46,888 nt of DNA from an uncultured Bacteroidia bacterium (GTDB taxonomy: Bacteria; Bacteroidota; Bacteroidia; Bacteroidales; UBA932), in the NCBI GenBank assembly GCA_902796555.1, contig CADBPR010000106.1, positions 1-46,888 on the forward strand, written 5' to 3'. Under the pieces are notes generated by a model, which was not told where the DNA came from, did no database searches, and saw only the letters and a program-made list of their open reading frames with translations. The translations under genes and the position numbers were made by a program. Below are positions 32,408-41,683 of this stretch, in pieces. Position 1 is the stretch's first letter. Each line of letters starts with the position of its first letter.

Positions 32408-33486
32408 TATCTGTGGTAGTTAGGAGCCTGTTTGGCAATTACGACATCATGGGGATGGTTCTCGGCCACCCCGTTGGCCGTAATCCGGACAAAGGAAGCG
32501 CCGTGCAGGGCGGTGATGTCCGCAGCACCGCAATAGCCCATTCCGGAACGAAGGCCGCCGGCCAGCTGGTAAATCACTTCGCCGACCGCGCCTTTATACG
32601 GGGTGCGCGCCACGACGCCCTCGGGGACCAGTTTCTTGGCGTTTTTCTGGAAGTAACGGTCGGCGGAGCCGGCTTTCATCGCATCGATGGAGCCCATGCC
32701 GCGATAGCCTTTCCATTGTTTCCCGTCCGCCTCGAACACTTCGCCCGGCGCTTCGTCCGTGCCCGCGAACAGGGAGCCGCACATCACGCAGTCAGCCCCG
32801 GCCGCCAGCGCTTTCACGATGTCGCCGGAATAACGCAGGCCGCCGTCGGCAATCACGGGAACGTCACTGCCTTCCGCCGCGCAGGCCACCTCGGAGATGG
32901 CCGTCAACTGGGGAACGCCCACGCCGGCCACGATGCGGGTCGTGCAGATAGAACCCGGACCGATGCCCACCTTGAGCCCGTCCGCGCCGGCCTCAATCAG
33001 GTCGCGCGCCGCCTGCGCCGTGGCGATATTGCCGACCACGACATCGACGGAAAAAGCGGATTTGACCTTGCGCAGGGCATCCATCACGCCTTTGGAATGG
33101 CCATGGGCCGAATCCAGCACAAGAACATCTACACCGGCCTCTACCAGGGCGGCCACACGGTCCAGAATGTCTTCCGTAATCCCGACGCCGGCCGCCACCC
33201 GACAGCCTTCGGCATGGACCCGGCGCACCTGGTCGGCCTGGGAGGCAATATCCATATTCTTATGAATCACGCCGATACCGCCTTCCCGCGCCATAGCAAT
33301 CGCCATGCGGGACTCCGTCACCGTATCCATGGCGGCGGACACAAAAGGAATATCCAGGGCTACCCGGCGTGAGAACCGGGTCCGGAGAGAAACCTCCCGC
33401 GGGAGCACTTCGGAATAAGACGGGACCAGCAGGACATCATCGAACGTGAGGGCATCCGCCACCAGTCTTTGTTCCAGTGATTTCAT
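32407..33486 (-). CDS. guaB: IMP dehydrogenase lacking CBS domains
   Basis: Oxidises IMP to XMP, the rate-limiting step to GMP. Catalytic Cys181 is in GPGSICTTR, the flap is KGYRGMGS (259-266), and RTPYKG (294-299) completes the active site. The [14 protein letters not shown] segment is that of IMP dehydrogenase rather than GMP reductase. The protein has only 359 residues. The sequence passes straight from QVRRV (86-90) to [11 protein letters not shown], where about 120 residues of two CBS domains normally lie. The barrel is otherwise uninterrupted. The start at 33486 matches relatives (12 residues before LTFDDVLL); 33513 is an alternative. The frame extends to 33597, past the promoter, and is not real there. 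Confidence 0.93.
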   Translation of the reverse strand: MKSLEQRLVADALTFDDVLLVPSYSEVLPREVSLRTRFSRRVALDIPFVSAAMDTVTESRMAIAMAREGGIGVIHKNMDIASQADQVRRVHAEGCRVAAGVGITEDILDRVAALVEAGVDVLVLDSAHGHSKGVMDALRKVKSAFSVDVVVGNIATAQAARDLIEAGADGLKVGIGPGSICTTRIVAGVGVPQLTAISEVACAAEGSDVPVIADGGLRYSGDIVKALAAGADCVMCGSLFAGTDEAPGEVFEADGKQWKGYRGMGSIDAMKAGSADRYFQKNAKKLVPEGVVARTPYKGAVGEVIYQLAGGLRSGMGYCGAADITALHGASFVRITANGVAENHPHDVVIAKQAPNYHR

Positions 33487-33530
33487 CTGCAGAGCAGGCA
33501 ACAAGCGCTTCATCTTGACGTTAGTTTTTA

Positions 33531-33538
33531 CAAAAATA
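33531..33538 (-). promoter_or_regulatory. -7 box of guaBA
   Basis: TATTTTTG on the - strand, 17 to 44 bases before the two candidate guaB starts. No TTG lies at the standard distance. The stop codon of the Na/phosphate cotransporter gene is only 28 bases upstream, and I see no terminator in between, so some read-through from that operon into guaBA is possible. Confidence 0.6.
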
Positions 33539-33565
33539 AGAATAATCCCACAAAAATCCGTCCGC

Positions 33566-35212
33566 TTACTTTCCGATGCCGAGACGCGCCTGGACAACGT
33601 TCTCTACGTAGCCCGTAAACCTCTGGCACTCAGCGATAAAGTCGGCATAAATCGTACCCTGGGCATAGGAATACTTGTGGTCGTTGACGTCCGCTATATT
33701 CTTGGTTTTCAAGTCTTCCGTATAGTACTTGATGGTGCGGCGGAAATCGTGTACTTCCACATTCGTATCCTTCAGCACGGCGTTCATCACGTCCAGGGAT
33801 TCTTTCAACATGCCGAACAGCTTTTCAACGGCCGCTTTCTGCTCGTCGTTGAAATGCTGGCCGCCCGTCTTGATCCGGTTCAGGATGCGGGCCATGCTCA
33901 GGCAGCTGTCGCCGATACTCTCCAGCTCGTTGATTTGGCGGAGCATGGAACGGATTTTGGCCTTCGTGCTGTCGCTCAAATGGGCGTCGCTCACCTCAGC
34001 GAGGTACTTGCCGATTTCGGCCTCAATCTTGTCGGACGAATCCTCCATCTTGCTCACGCGGGTCAGCAGCTCTTCGGTATCGCCTTCCAGCATTTCATGC
34101 ACGACATCCAGCATATGCGCAGTCTGTTCGGCATACAGTCCGATTTCTTTCTGGGCCTGGAGAACGGAGATTTCCGGGGTCTTCAGAATACCGCTCTGGA
34201 TGTAGGTCAGATGGAAGCCTTCATCGTCGGTCTCCTTGGGCTTGATGATGGCGCAGACCAGTTTCTCAATCTGCGGAATGAACCAGATGAGAATCAGGGT
34301 GTTGGTGACATTGAAAGCCGTATGGAAGGCCGCCAGGGCGAAGGACAGGCGGGTCGGGTCCTGGGCGTCGGCCGTCGGGTCCACGCCGACCCAGCTGCAG
34401 ACCATGTTCACGAAGGGATAGAACAGGCACAGAACCCAGAACACGCCGAACACATTGAAAAACATGTGCGACAGGGCGGCCCGGCGGGCCTGCGTATTGG
34501 CCGACATAGCGGCCAGGTTGGCTGTCACCGTCGTACCGATATTCTCGCCCATAACCAGGGCCAGGCCTTGGTAGATGGGGAGCACGCCGGTGGTGCAGAG
34601 CACCATCGTGATGGCCATCAGGGCCGCGGAAGACTGGGCCACGATGGTCAGGACGGTACCGATGAGCAGGAACAGCAGGATGGTCCAGTAGCTGCCGGTA
34701 TCGAAGGAGCCGAAGAAGTCGACGACGGCCTGGTTATGGGCCAGGTCCATTTCGCGGCCGGTGATGTTCAAGGTCCCGAGGGCGAAGAACAGGAAGGCAA
34801 CGCCGAAGATGAAGTCGCCGAGGTAGCGGCGCTTTTTGGAGGAAATCAGGATAATGGCCACCAGGAAGGCCGGCCAGACGAAGTTCGTGATATTGAAGGA
34901 GAAACCGGCCGACATAATCCACGCGGACAAGGTCGTACCGATATTGGCGCCCATAATCACGGAAATGGCCTGGGCCAGGGTCAGCAAGCCGGCGTTGACG
35001 AAGGACACTGTCATGACCGTCGTGGCAGCGGAAGACTGGACGGAAACGGTCACGAACATACCGGTCAGCAGGCCGGTAAAGCGGTTGGTCGTCATGGCCC
35101 CGAGCACATGCCGCAGCTGGGGACCGGCCATTTTCTGAAGCGCCTCGCTCATCATCTTCATACCGAAGATGAGCAGAGCGAGGGCGCCTAAAAGTTTAAA
35201 GAGTGTCAGCAT
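33566..35212 (-). CDS. Na/phosphate cotransporter with PhoU-like C-terminus
   Basis: 548 residues in two parts. The membrane domain (1-310) has the duplicated QSSAAT motif of the type II Na/Pi cotransporter family ([12 protein letters not shown] near 60; [12 protein letters not shown] near 210) with [10 protein letters not shown] and [10 protein letters not shown] repeats. The cytoplasmic part from about 345 is helical and resembles PhoU ([21 protein letters not shown]), likely sensing or gating. It imports inorganic phosphate with sodium in the family model. Its ATG overlaps the DUF5689 stop codon (TGATG), making it the last gene of the nuclease operon, which fits a route from nucleic acid to free phosphate. 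Confidence 0.9.
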   Translation of the reverse strand: MLTLFKLLGALALLIFGMKMMSEALQKMAGPQLRHVLGAMTTNRFTGLLTGMFVTVSVQSSAATTVMTVSFVNAGLLTLAQAISVIMGANIGTTLSAWIMSAGFSFNITNFVWPAFLVAIILISSKKRRYLGDFIFGVAFLFFALGTLNITGREMDLAHNQAVVDFFGSFDTGSYWTILLFLLIGTVLTIVAQSSAALMAITMVLCTTGVLPIYQGLALVMGENIGTTVTANLAAMSANTQARRAALSHMFFNVFGVFWVLCLFYPFVNMVCSWVGVDPTADAQDPTRLSFALAAFHTAFNVTNTLILIWFIPQIEKLVCAIIKPKETDDEGFHLTYIQSGILKTPEISVLQAQKEIGLYAEQTAHMLDVVHEMLEGDTEELLTRVSKMEDSSDKIEAEIGKYLAEVSDAHLSDSTKAKIRSMLRQINELESIGDSCLSMARILNRIKTGGQHFNDEQKAAVEKLFGMLKESLDVMNAVLKDTNVEVHDFRRTIKYYTEDLKTKNIADVNDHKYSYAQGTIYADFIAECQRFTGYVENVVQARLGIGK

Positions 35213-36357
35213 CAGAATTTCGGTTCGTGAATAACGATATCTTCAAGCCGGTTGACCGTAATCTGAATCGTTCCCTGGTAGAGGGCCAGGACACCGGTCA
35301 CATCGACCGTCGCCTTGTGGGTCACGCCTTGGGCGTCTTCCACGCCGTACAGAACGGAATCCGGAATCACGGTGTCGGCAAACTTGGCATAGCCGCTGGT
35401 CCGGATGACCACCTCGGTACTGCCCTTGAGGAAGTACTGGCTGACTGTTGCTGCCGTCGCCGTGGAACGAATGCTTTCTTTGTTGTCGGGGTCGGCCACG
35501 GTGCCGTAGTTGTAGTCACCGGCATTGCCGATGCTCACCTCGTCGAAGAGCCCCTTGTCCAGGTATTCGATGAACTTGTTCTTGCTCATCGCCCAGGTAT
35601 TCACGCCGAAGGTCTGGTCCGAGAGGAACACCCGGTTGCGGGAATCCTTGTGGTTGGCATTGCTGTCGACATAGACCAGGGTAAAAATTTCGTCGTTATA
35701 AACCAAACCTTTGATGGTCACCAGTTTACCGATAGCGGAATTGTCCGCGAGGGTGGACAGGCGGCCGGGGAGGTCTGCTTCTTCCAGCACCACCGGGGTC
35801 ACTTTTTCCTGGATTTCGCCGCGGTAGATATGCTCGTTCACGATGGTCGTCGCATCCAGGTAGGAGGTTTCATACTCGGGCTCCGTGCCGGGCAGGTACT
35901 CGTATTGGTAACCAATCTGGACCATGCCGCTGCCGCCGGAAGGGCCGTCGTCATAGTTCTTGAGGTCCTTGTAGCCATACTCACCCAGGGTCAGGCCGGC
36001 CATCTTGACATAAATCATCTGGCCTTCCTTGTAGTCGGAATAGAGGCTGGTTTTGCCGATTTTGACCTCCATGCCGCCGGTCTCGTCCTGGATATAGAAA
36101 CTCTTGTAGAAGTTACCGGTCTGGTCGGAAGAGGAAATCCGGCCGCCGACGACCACGTCGCTTTCATATCCGAAGGTAATCGGATTGCCGTGCACGTACA
36201 TGGCGGCCAGTTCTTTCAAGGTCATGGTGGGCTCCATCGCGACCGTTTCATACGTCGCGGGAGCATCGTATTTTGTCGTAAAGACCGGCTGCCACTCGTC
36301 GCGGCAGGACACCAGCGCCGCCGCAGCGGCCAAGATGCAGAATAACTTGTTTCTCAT
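35212..36357 (-). CDS. DUF5689 lipoprotein
   Basis: 381 residues. The lipobox is LVSCR (Cys18). The mature protein starts with a short acidic/aromatic stretch, then has OB-fold-like segments (ISSSDQTGNFYKSFYIQDETGGMEVKIG and a second one near VYNDEIFTLVYVDSNANHKDSRNRVFLSDQ), the pattern of DUF5689 proteins next to TonB receptors and EEP nucleases in Bacteroidales. OB-like folds bind nucleic acids or oligosaccharides, which suits the neighbours, but binding is not demonstrated. It lies 4 bases after the TonB receptor gene and overlaps the phosphate transporter gene by one base. Confidence 0.85.
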   Translation of the reverse strand: MRNKLFCILAAAAALVSCRDEWQPVFTTKYDAPATYETVAMEPTMTLKELAAMYVHGNPITFGYESDVVVGGRISSSDQTGNFYKSFYIQDETGGMEVKIGKTSLYSDYKEGQMIYVKMAGLTLGEYGYKDLKNYDDGPSGGSGMVQIGYQYEYLPGTEPEYETSYLDATTIVNEHIYRGEIQEKVTPVVLEEADLPGRLSTLADNSAIGKLVTIKGLVYNDEIFTLVYVDSNANHKDSRNRVFLSDQTFGVNTWAMSKNKFIEYLDKGLFDEVSIGNAGDYNYGTVADPDNKESIRSTATAATVSQYFLKGSTEVVIRTSGYAKFADTVIPDSVLYGVEDAQGVTHKATVDVTGVLALYQGTIQITVNRLEDIVIHEPKF

Positions 36358-36361
36358 GGCC

Positions 36362-39316
36362 TTAGAATCTGAAATAAATATTCAACATGTAATTGAAACC
36401 GCTCATATAGAAGTACTTGGGATCGAACTTGTAAAACTGCACCTCATTCTGGGTGTTGTCCACGATACGGTTCTGTTCGAAACCGCCCGTACGCACATTC
36501 TTGTTGTTGAGCAGGTTCTTGGCATTCAGCGAGAAGCCCAGCTGGTATTTCCGGCGGATGTACCAAGACTTACCCACGTTCACGTTCAGCAGGAAAGCGG
36601 GGTCGAATCTCTCCTGGCCCGCCATGTATTCGACTTCCAGCGGAGAGACCGTACCGTCGGCACCGGCGGAGACGGCATCCATCCGGAACAAGGGGTTCAT
36701 CGCCAGGTAGGAGTTGGCGAAATAGTCGGCGCTCACATCGATGAACCAGTAGTTGTGGTTCCAGGCCAGGCCGAGGCTGGTGGCGAACTGCGGCGTGGAA
36801 GGCACATAGTGTTTCTGGTGATAGTCCAGCACGTAGTTGCCCTGGGCGTCGATATCATACCAGCCTTCCGCATCATGCTTGTAGACCGGATGGCTCATCC
36901 AGTAGGGCACGATTTCGTCTTCGATGACGACGGCCGAGCTGTTGTCCACCGTCTGGGTCAGACGCGGATTGGAGGTATAGATGTATTCACCCCAGGCCAG
37001 GACGCCCTGAACGGACAGGCCGGTCAGACCGGTCGGCACCTTGAAGCCGAGTTCGATACCCATGTTGCGCTGGTCGATACCGGTGAGGGCGAAGTTCGTG
37101 AAGGCATTCTGGAGGTCGTCATAGACGCTCATCACGTCGGACTGGTCCTTGATGGTGGTGTAGTAGGCCGTGGCGCGGACATTGAATCCGCCCGTGGACA
37201 ACTGGTAGTTGATATCCGTCGAGAAGGTCTTCGACGTGGTCAGGCCCTTCATCAAGGTGTTGCGCATACGCGGGGAGATGAAGGACTTGTTGAAGGTCGG
37301 AGCGTCGGTCAGATAGGCCACGTTCGCATAGACGCGGGAGTGACCGCCAATCAGGTATTCCAGGTTGGCTTTGGCCGTATAGGTGAAGAACTTGGCCGTC
37401 TTGGACTTGCCGTAAGAAGAAATCACTTCGCCGGTCAGGGCATCATAGCTGGTGAGGTTGACACCGGAAACCGGGTCAATAATCTCGTTCCCGCTGTCCC
37501 ACACGCCGGCAAAGAGACCGTTGCGCATCAAGCCGTCGCGCCAGAAAGCCGTATAGCCGAGCTTGCCGGCCACGGTGGCGCTGAAACGGCCCGTGGCAAA
37601 GCGGCCGCTCGCCCAGAGGTTGTACTGACGGACCTGGGCCAGGTAGTCATAGCCGTATTTGTCACCGAGGCCCAGCACTTTGGCCTTGCCGTTGGCGAAG
37701 TAGTAGTCCAGGTCGTTCTGGTAACGGGCTTCCTGGGCCGCGAAGTCGCGCTCTGCGAAGTTGTTGGTATTGAGGTAGTAGTCACCGCCCAGCAGGTCCG
37801 CGACAATCTTGTAATACTCCGTCCGGTTGATGCGGGCGTTCAGGCCGCCGTTCAGCGTGAAGCTGTCCACCGGACGCCATTTGGCCGACAGCGCCAGGTT
37901 GAAGTCGCGCTGGTCGACACGCCGCTCTTCCTGGATATATTTGGAACGGGCTTTGCCGGAAGCATCCCGGTTGAAGCGGTTCACATTATAGAGGCGGTCC
38001 CAGTTAATCTGGGTAATGGAAGGGTCGCGCATCACGGACCAGGAATCCTCCACCCAGGCCGCTTTGATTTCGCTGTAGCGCTGCAGGTCTTCGTTGTCAT
38101 ACATGAAGTAGCTCGGAAGATTGCGGTAGTAGTCCGGCTTCGGGTCGGCCGCATCGTTCCAGTCCAGGGCCGTATAGCCGTTCTTGCCGAAACGGTACAG
38201 GACGGTGGCGCTGGCCGAGAAGCGTTCGGTCGGGGTGAAGTCGTATTTCAACACGGCAATCGGCTCATGGGTCTTGCGGACGCGGGCGTTGCGCACCTTG
38301 CCGTTCTGGTAACCCCAGTTCGGATTGTACATGTTGTCGCCCATGAGGTCGTAGACTTCCTGGGTAGCCGCCATCTGAGCGCCCCGCTCGCCAGGGGCCG
38401 CCATGAACAGGGCACTCAGCTTGTGGGTTTCGTCAAACTTCTTTTCAACCGAGCCGTAATAGGCGAAAGAACGGTAGTAAACACCTTTAATCCAGTCGTT
38501 TCCGCCCAGACGCGTCGATACGTTGAAGGCGTAGGACCAGCCGTTGTCCAGGGGACCGGACGCATAGGAGAGCATCAGGCGGAGGCGGTACAGGGCACTG
38601 TTGGTCAGCACGCTGCCGCGCCATCCCTTGCGGACATAGGAGGCCGTTCCGGGGATGTTGGTCACACCGTTCACGCCGCCGACACCGTAGTCGGACGCTT
38701 CCGAGCCGCTGGTGCTCATTTTGGTACGGGTCGCCTCGTTCAGGCCGCTCCACAGGGAGAAGGGACCGTAGCCGGTCAGTGCGTCGTTCATCTTGACGCC
38801 GGCCAGGTAGACTTCCTGGGATTCGTTCGCCAGACCGCGGACGCGGAAACGGACGTTGCTGAAGTTGTACCCTGCGATGTTGCTGAATATATCGTTCTGT
38901 CCGAAGAGAACGGTCGGGTTGTCATTGTAACCGCCGCCGTCCGGGTCGAACTCCGCCAGGTCGTCGGCATCCGCGACGGACACCATCTTGGCCTGGGTCA
39001 TGGACAGGTTGAACATATTCTTGACATAGCCGTCCACGACGGTCACGTTGACCCGGGTCTGGAGGAATTCAGGCGCCTCGATGACCAGGTCATACATCCC
39101 GTCTTTCAGGCCTTCCACCAGGAAGTTACCGTCCTGGTCCGCCGTAGCGGACGCTACCAGGACAGCCCCTTGATAGAGATTCAGGGTCGCACCCGCAACA
39201 GGTTCCCTGTCGGCACGGTTGATTACCGTACCCTTGACTCCACCCGTATATTCCTGAGCCATCAGGTCCAGGGAGCAGAGCAAGGCGGCAATCGCCAGAG
39301 TTAGTTTTTTTGACAT
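36362..39316 (-). CDS. TonB-dependent receptor with carboxypeptidase-like N-domain
   Basis: 984 residues. After a signal peptide ending in LMAQ comes a CarboxypepD_reg-like domain at about 25-105 (GTVINRADREPVAGATLNLYQG), then a plug with VRFRVRGLANESQEVYLAGVKMNDALTG, and a barrel ending in YFRF. It is not of the SusC type, because the SusC plug signature and a SusD partner are both missing. Placed between an EEP phosphatase/nuclease gene and DUF5689, it probably imports the products of surface nuclease action. This is context inference only. Confidence 0.92.
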   Translation of the reverse strand: MSKKLTLAIAALLCSLDLMAQEYTGGVKGTVINRADREPVAGATLNLYQGAVLVASATADQDGNFLVEGLKDGMYDLVIEAPEFLQTRVNVTVVDGYVKNMFNLSMTQAKMVSVADADDLAEFDPDGGGYNDNPTVLFGQNDIFSNIAGYNFSNVRFRVRGLANESQEVYLAGVKMNDALTGYGPFSLWSGLNEATRTKMSTSGSEASDYGVGGVNGVTNIPGTASYVRKGWRGSVLTNSALYRLRLMLSYASGPLDNGWSYAFNVSTRLGGNDWIKGVYYRSFAYYGSVEKKFDETHKLSALFMAAPGERGAQMAATQEVYDLMGDNMYNPNWGYQNGKVRNARVRKTHEPIAVLKYDFTPTERFSASATVLYRFGKNGYTALDWNDAADPKPDYYRNLPSYFMYDNEDLQRYSEIKAAWVEDSWSVMRDPSITQINWDRLYNVNRFNRDASGKARSKYIQEERRVDQRDFNLALSAKWRPVDSFTLNGGLNARINRTEYYKIVADLLGGDYYLNTNNFAERDFAAQEARYQNDLDYYFANGKAKVLGLGDKYGYDYLAQVRQYNLWASGRFATGRFSATVAGKLGYTAFWRDGLMRNGLFAGVWDSGNEIIDPVSGVNLTSYDALTGEVISSYGKSKTAKFFTYTAKANLEYLIGGHSRVYANVAYLTDAPTFNKSFISPRMRNTLMKGLTTSKTFSTDINYQLSTGGFNVRATAYYTTIKDQSDVMSVYDDLQNAFTNFALTGIDQRNMGIELGFKVPTGLTGLSVQGVLAWGEYIYTSNPRLTQTVDNSSAVVIEDEIVPYWMSHPVYKHDAEGWYDIDAQGNYVLDYHQKHYVPSTPQFATSLGLAWNHNYWFIDVSADYFANSYLAMNPLFRMDAVSAGADGTVSPLEVEYMAGQERFDPAFLLNVNVGKSWYIRRKYQLGFSLNAKNLLNNKNVRTGGFEQNRIVDNTQNEVQFYKFDPKYFYMSGFNYMLNIYFRF

Positions 39317-39331
39317 ATCTTGAGTTGTTGT

Positions 39332-40402
39332 TTACTGGTTGCTGACGACGATGTACGTCGGAAAATGGTCGCTGTAGCCGTTGATGAAGGTACCGTTGGA
39401 GAAGGTACGCTTCGGCTGGTCTTTGTACTGGCCTTCGTCCTGCACCATGAAGGGCTTCTTGAAAATGCGGCCGTAGTACTTGTTCTTCACAATCGGGACA
39501 ATCCGCAGGGTGCCGGCCGGGGCCTTCGCCAGGAACTCGTTCACGATGAGGATATCATAGATATTCCATTCGCCGCGATAGGCCAGGGAGCCGTAACCGG
39601 CATGGAGCATGGAAACGAACGGAGAGAAGAAATCGCCTTCCGCCACGTCCTCGATGAACTCCTTGCCATGCATATAGACGGCCATGGACGGGTCGGTGGG
39701 GTTGTCGTTCATATCGCCCATCGCCACAATCTTGATACCGGGATATTCCTTCATCAGTTCGCAGGAGGCCTCATACATGATTTCACCGCCGCGGCTGCGC
39801 AGGTCCATGCCTTTGCCGCCGATACGGGACGGAAGGTGAGCCACGAAGAAGGCGAACATTTCGCCGCCGAGCAGGCCGCGGACCATGAGGATGTCACGGG
39901 TGCGGAAATTCTCCTGCTCCTCTTTGCTCATGTCAAACGTAATCGCGTCGCTGTCAAAATTGTACGGAAGGGAACGGCTCTCCAGGACCTGGAACTGGTC
40001 CGGACGGTAGAGCAGGGCCACATCCACGCCGCGGCGGTCGGGACCGTCGTAGTGGATAATCTGGTAATTGGCTTCGGCAATGGCCGGCTGGCTCACCAGG
40101 TCTTCGAGCACGTGGCGGTTTTCGATTTCGCTGACGCCCAGAATCGTGTGCCACACCTTGTTCTCGTCCTTCATCGCACGGATGACCTTAGCCATGTTGT
40201 AGAGCTTCTTCTCATATTTGGCATCGGTCCATTCGTTGGCGCCTTCCGGGAGATATTCGTAGTCATTCTTACCGTCGTCATGGTAGGTGTCGAAGAGGTT
40301 CTCCAGGTTGTAGAACCCGATGACATAACTCCGTTTCGGTCCGGCGAAGGACAGCGGAGCGGCCATCAAGGCGAGCAGGAGGATGAGTGCTATTCTTTTC
40401 AT
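39332..40402 (-). CDS. Secreted endonuclease/exonuclease/phosphatase (EEP) family protein
   Basis: 356 residues with a signal peptide of about 20 (ends LSFA). The DNase I-like metal-dependent phosphoesterase core is complete: FYNLENLFD (metal Asn/Asp), SEIENRHVL (Glu), RRGVDVALLY, HLPSR (catalytic His), GDMNDNPTD (Asp/Asn) and the terminal YSDHFP (Asp-His). It could cleave nucleic acid or hydrolyse phosphate esters; family members do both. It lies between the NUC1-type nuclease gene (18 bases) and the TonB receptor gene (15 bases). No lipobox, so it is periplasmic or secreted. Confidence 0.92.
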   Translation of the reverse strand: MKRIALILLLALMAAPLSFAGPKRSYVIGFYNLENLFDTYHDDGKNDYEYLPEGANEWTDAKYEKKLYNMAKVIRAMKDENKVWHTILGVSEIENRHVLEDLVSQPAIAEANYQIIHYDGPDRRGVDVALLYRPDQFQVLESRSLPYNFDSDAITFDMSKEEQENFRTRDILMVRGLLGGEMFAFFVAHLPSRIGGKGMDLRSRGGEIMYEASCELMKEYPGIKIVAMGDMNDNPTDPSMAVYMHGKEFIEDVAEGDFFSPFVSMLHAGYGSLAYRGEWNIYDILIVNEFLAKAPAGTLRIVPIVKNKYYGRIFKKPFMVQDEGQYKDQPKRTFSNGTFINGYSDHFPTYIVVSNQ

Positions 40403-40420
40403 TTTCCGTTGGTTTTCATA

Positions 40421-41683
40421 TTACCACCATAGATTGAGCGAAGCCACCGGTTTTTTCGGGTCTTCCGCTTCTATCTTGTCAGCCAGATTCTGTCCGACTT
40501 GGTCGGGCAGGTTGGCGAAAAGGTCGATTCCGATTTTCTTTTCCAGGTCGTCGATGCTGCAGAACAAATCCTTGCCGAGCGTCACGCTGCCGTAGTCCTT
40601 GTGGTCCAGCCAGATAGCCAGGCCACTGAATCCGCCGTAGCCGACGGTGGCGGTCCTGGCATGGCGGAGGATGGCCTTGTAATAACCGACCGGCACCGTG
40701 GAGGAAACGCCGTTGACGCGGCTGGACGATTTCTGGGAACTGCCTTTGACCATACAGCCCGTCACCACATAACAGGTGTCAGCGCCGGCCATCCGGGACC
40801 AGTCACGCATCCGCATTTCGAGCGATGCCCAGATACCGCCGTTGAATTCGTGGAGCTGGGGCGTCATGTTCGAGGCATAATAGGTCTGGGCATTGCCGTC
40901 GCCGACATAGCGGTCGGCGGAGGCAATCTGATGGCCGCGGCCGTAGATTCCGGAATTGGAATACGGTTCCGACAGGTCGGGCTGCCGGATACCGGCCTTC
41001 TGCAGCAGCGGGTCCATCGCCCAGGGTTCCGGATTGGGGCGGCTGCCCGAACCAATCAGGCTGCCGTTCATCGGATAGGCCACCCAGATGGAAACGCAGT
41101 CGGACTTGCTCCAGTAGAAGGAGTAATTCCGTTTGCGCACGCCGGTCACGGTCATGTAATGCGTGAAGAAGGCATACCCGTCGCCCAGGTCCGTCTGAGG
41201 CAGTTCGAGCCACCCGCCGGCGGTCATGGCCGGCGTGCCAGGGGTCTCCGGGTCGTCACTTTCGTCCACGCCGGCGCCCGGGTCGATACCGCTCTGGATA
41301 AAGGTCACATTGCTCATCTTGGAGCCGCTGCGGATGGTCAGGATGGCTTTGCGCGAAGCGGCGGCCGGATTGGGGTCACAGGTAAGGGCAACGGAGGAGG
41401 TGCTGCCTTCTCCGGAGACCGTGGCGCTGCGCTCCGCACCGTTTCTGAATCCGACCCAGTCGACCTGCTCACCGTTGAAGGTGATGCTGATGGTCCAGGA
41501 CGCGGAAGCCGTGACAGTGAGGAACTGGGTCCCGCCCTCCTGCTTTTCAGGATTGCGCTTGAAGCCCAGCTCCGGAACGATGGCCAGGTCGTCGGTCCCT
41601 GTTCCCGAGCAAGAAACGGCTGCCGGCAGCAGCGCCAGAAGCGCCGCCGCCATCGCCGCGAATATGTTGCTGCGCAGGTTCAC
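40421..41683 (-). CDS. BACON-domain DNA/RNA non-specific endonuclease (NUC1 family)
   Basis: A 420-residue lipoprotein (Cys25 in VSCSG) with a BACON domain at about 35-132 and a beta-beta-alpha-metal nuclease domain at about 155-420. Residues of the Serratia-nuclease active site are all present: Arg249 and His251 in RGHQIAS, Asn272 in SNMTPQ, Asn281 in FNGGIW and Glu289 in LE. The canonical DRGH begins with Gly248 instead of Asp. Cuts DNA and RNA without sequence preference, here presumably at the cell surface. The GTG start codon follows the upstream TAA directly (taaGTG), with no ATG nearby. Confidence 0.9.
   Translation of the reverse strand: MNLRSNIFAAMAAALLALLPAAVSCSGTGTDDLAIVPELGFKRNPEKQEGGTQFLTVTASASWTISITFNGEQVDWVGFRNGAERSATVSGEGSTSSVALTCDPNPAAASRKAILTIRSGSKMSNVTFIQSGIDPGAGVDESDDPETPGTPAMTAGGWLELPQTDLGDGYAFFTHYMTVTGVRKRNYSFYWSKSDCVSIWVAYPMNGSLIGSGSRPNPEPWAMDPLLQKAGIRQPDLSEPYSNSGIYGRGHQIASADRYVGDGNAQTYYASNMTPQLHEFNGGIWASLEMRMRDWSRMAGADTCYVVTGCMVKGSSQKSSSRVNGVSSTVPVGYYKAILRHARTATVGYGGFSGLAIWLDHKDYGSVTLGKDLFCSIDDLEKKIGIDLFANLPDQVGQNLADKIEAEDPKKPVASLNLWW

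Noticed and set aside
32407-33486. GMP reductase instead of IMP dehydrogenase for the short guaB
   Set aside because: The [14 protein letters not shown] and KGYRGMGS segments and the operon with guaA are those of IMP dehydrogenase.
33487-33597. N-terminal extension of the IMP dehydrogenase frame
   Set aside because: It runs across the -7 box and into the end of the cotransporter gene, and relatives start at the MKSLEQ position.
36185-39304. A 1039-codon open frame on the + strand opposite a TonB receptor
   Set aside because: It is a reverse-frame shadow of the receptor gene; low complexity and no family resemblance.
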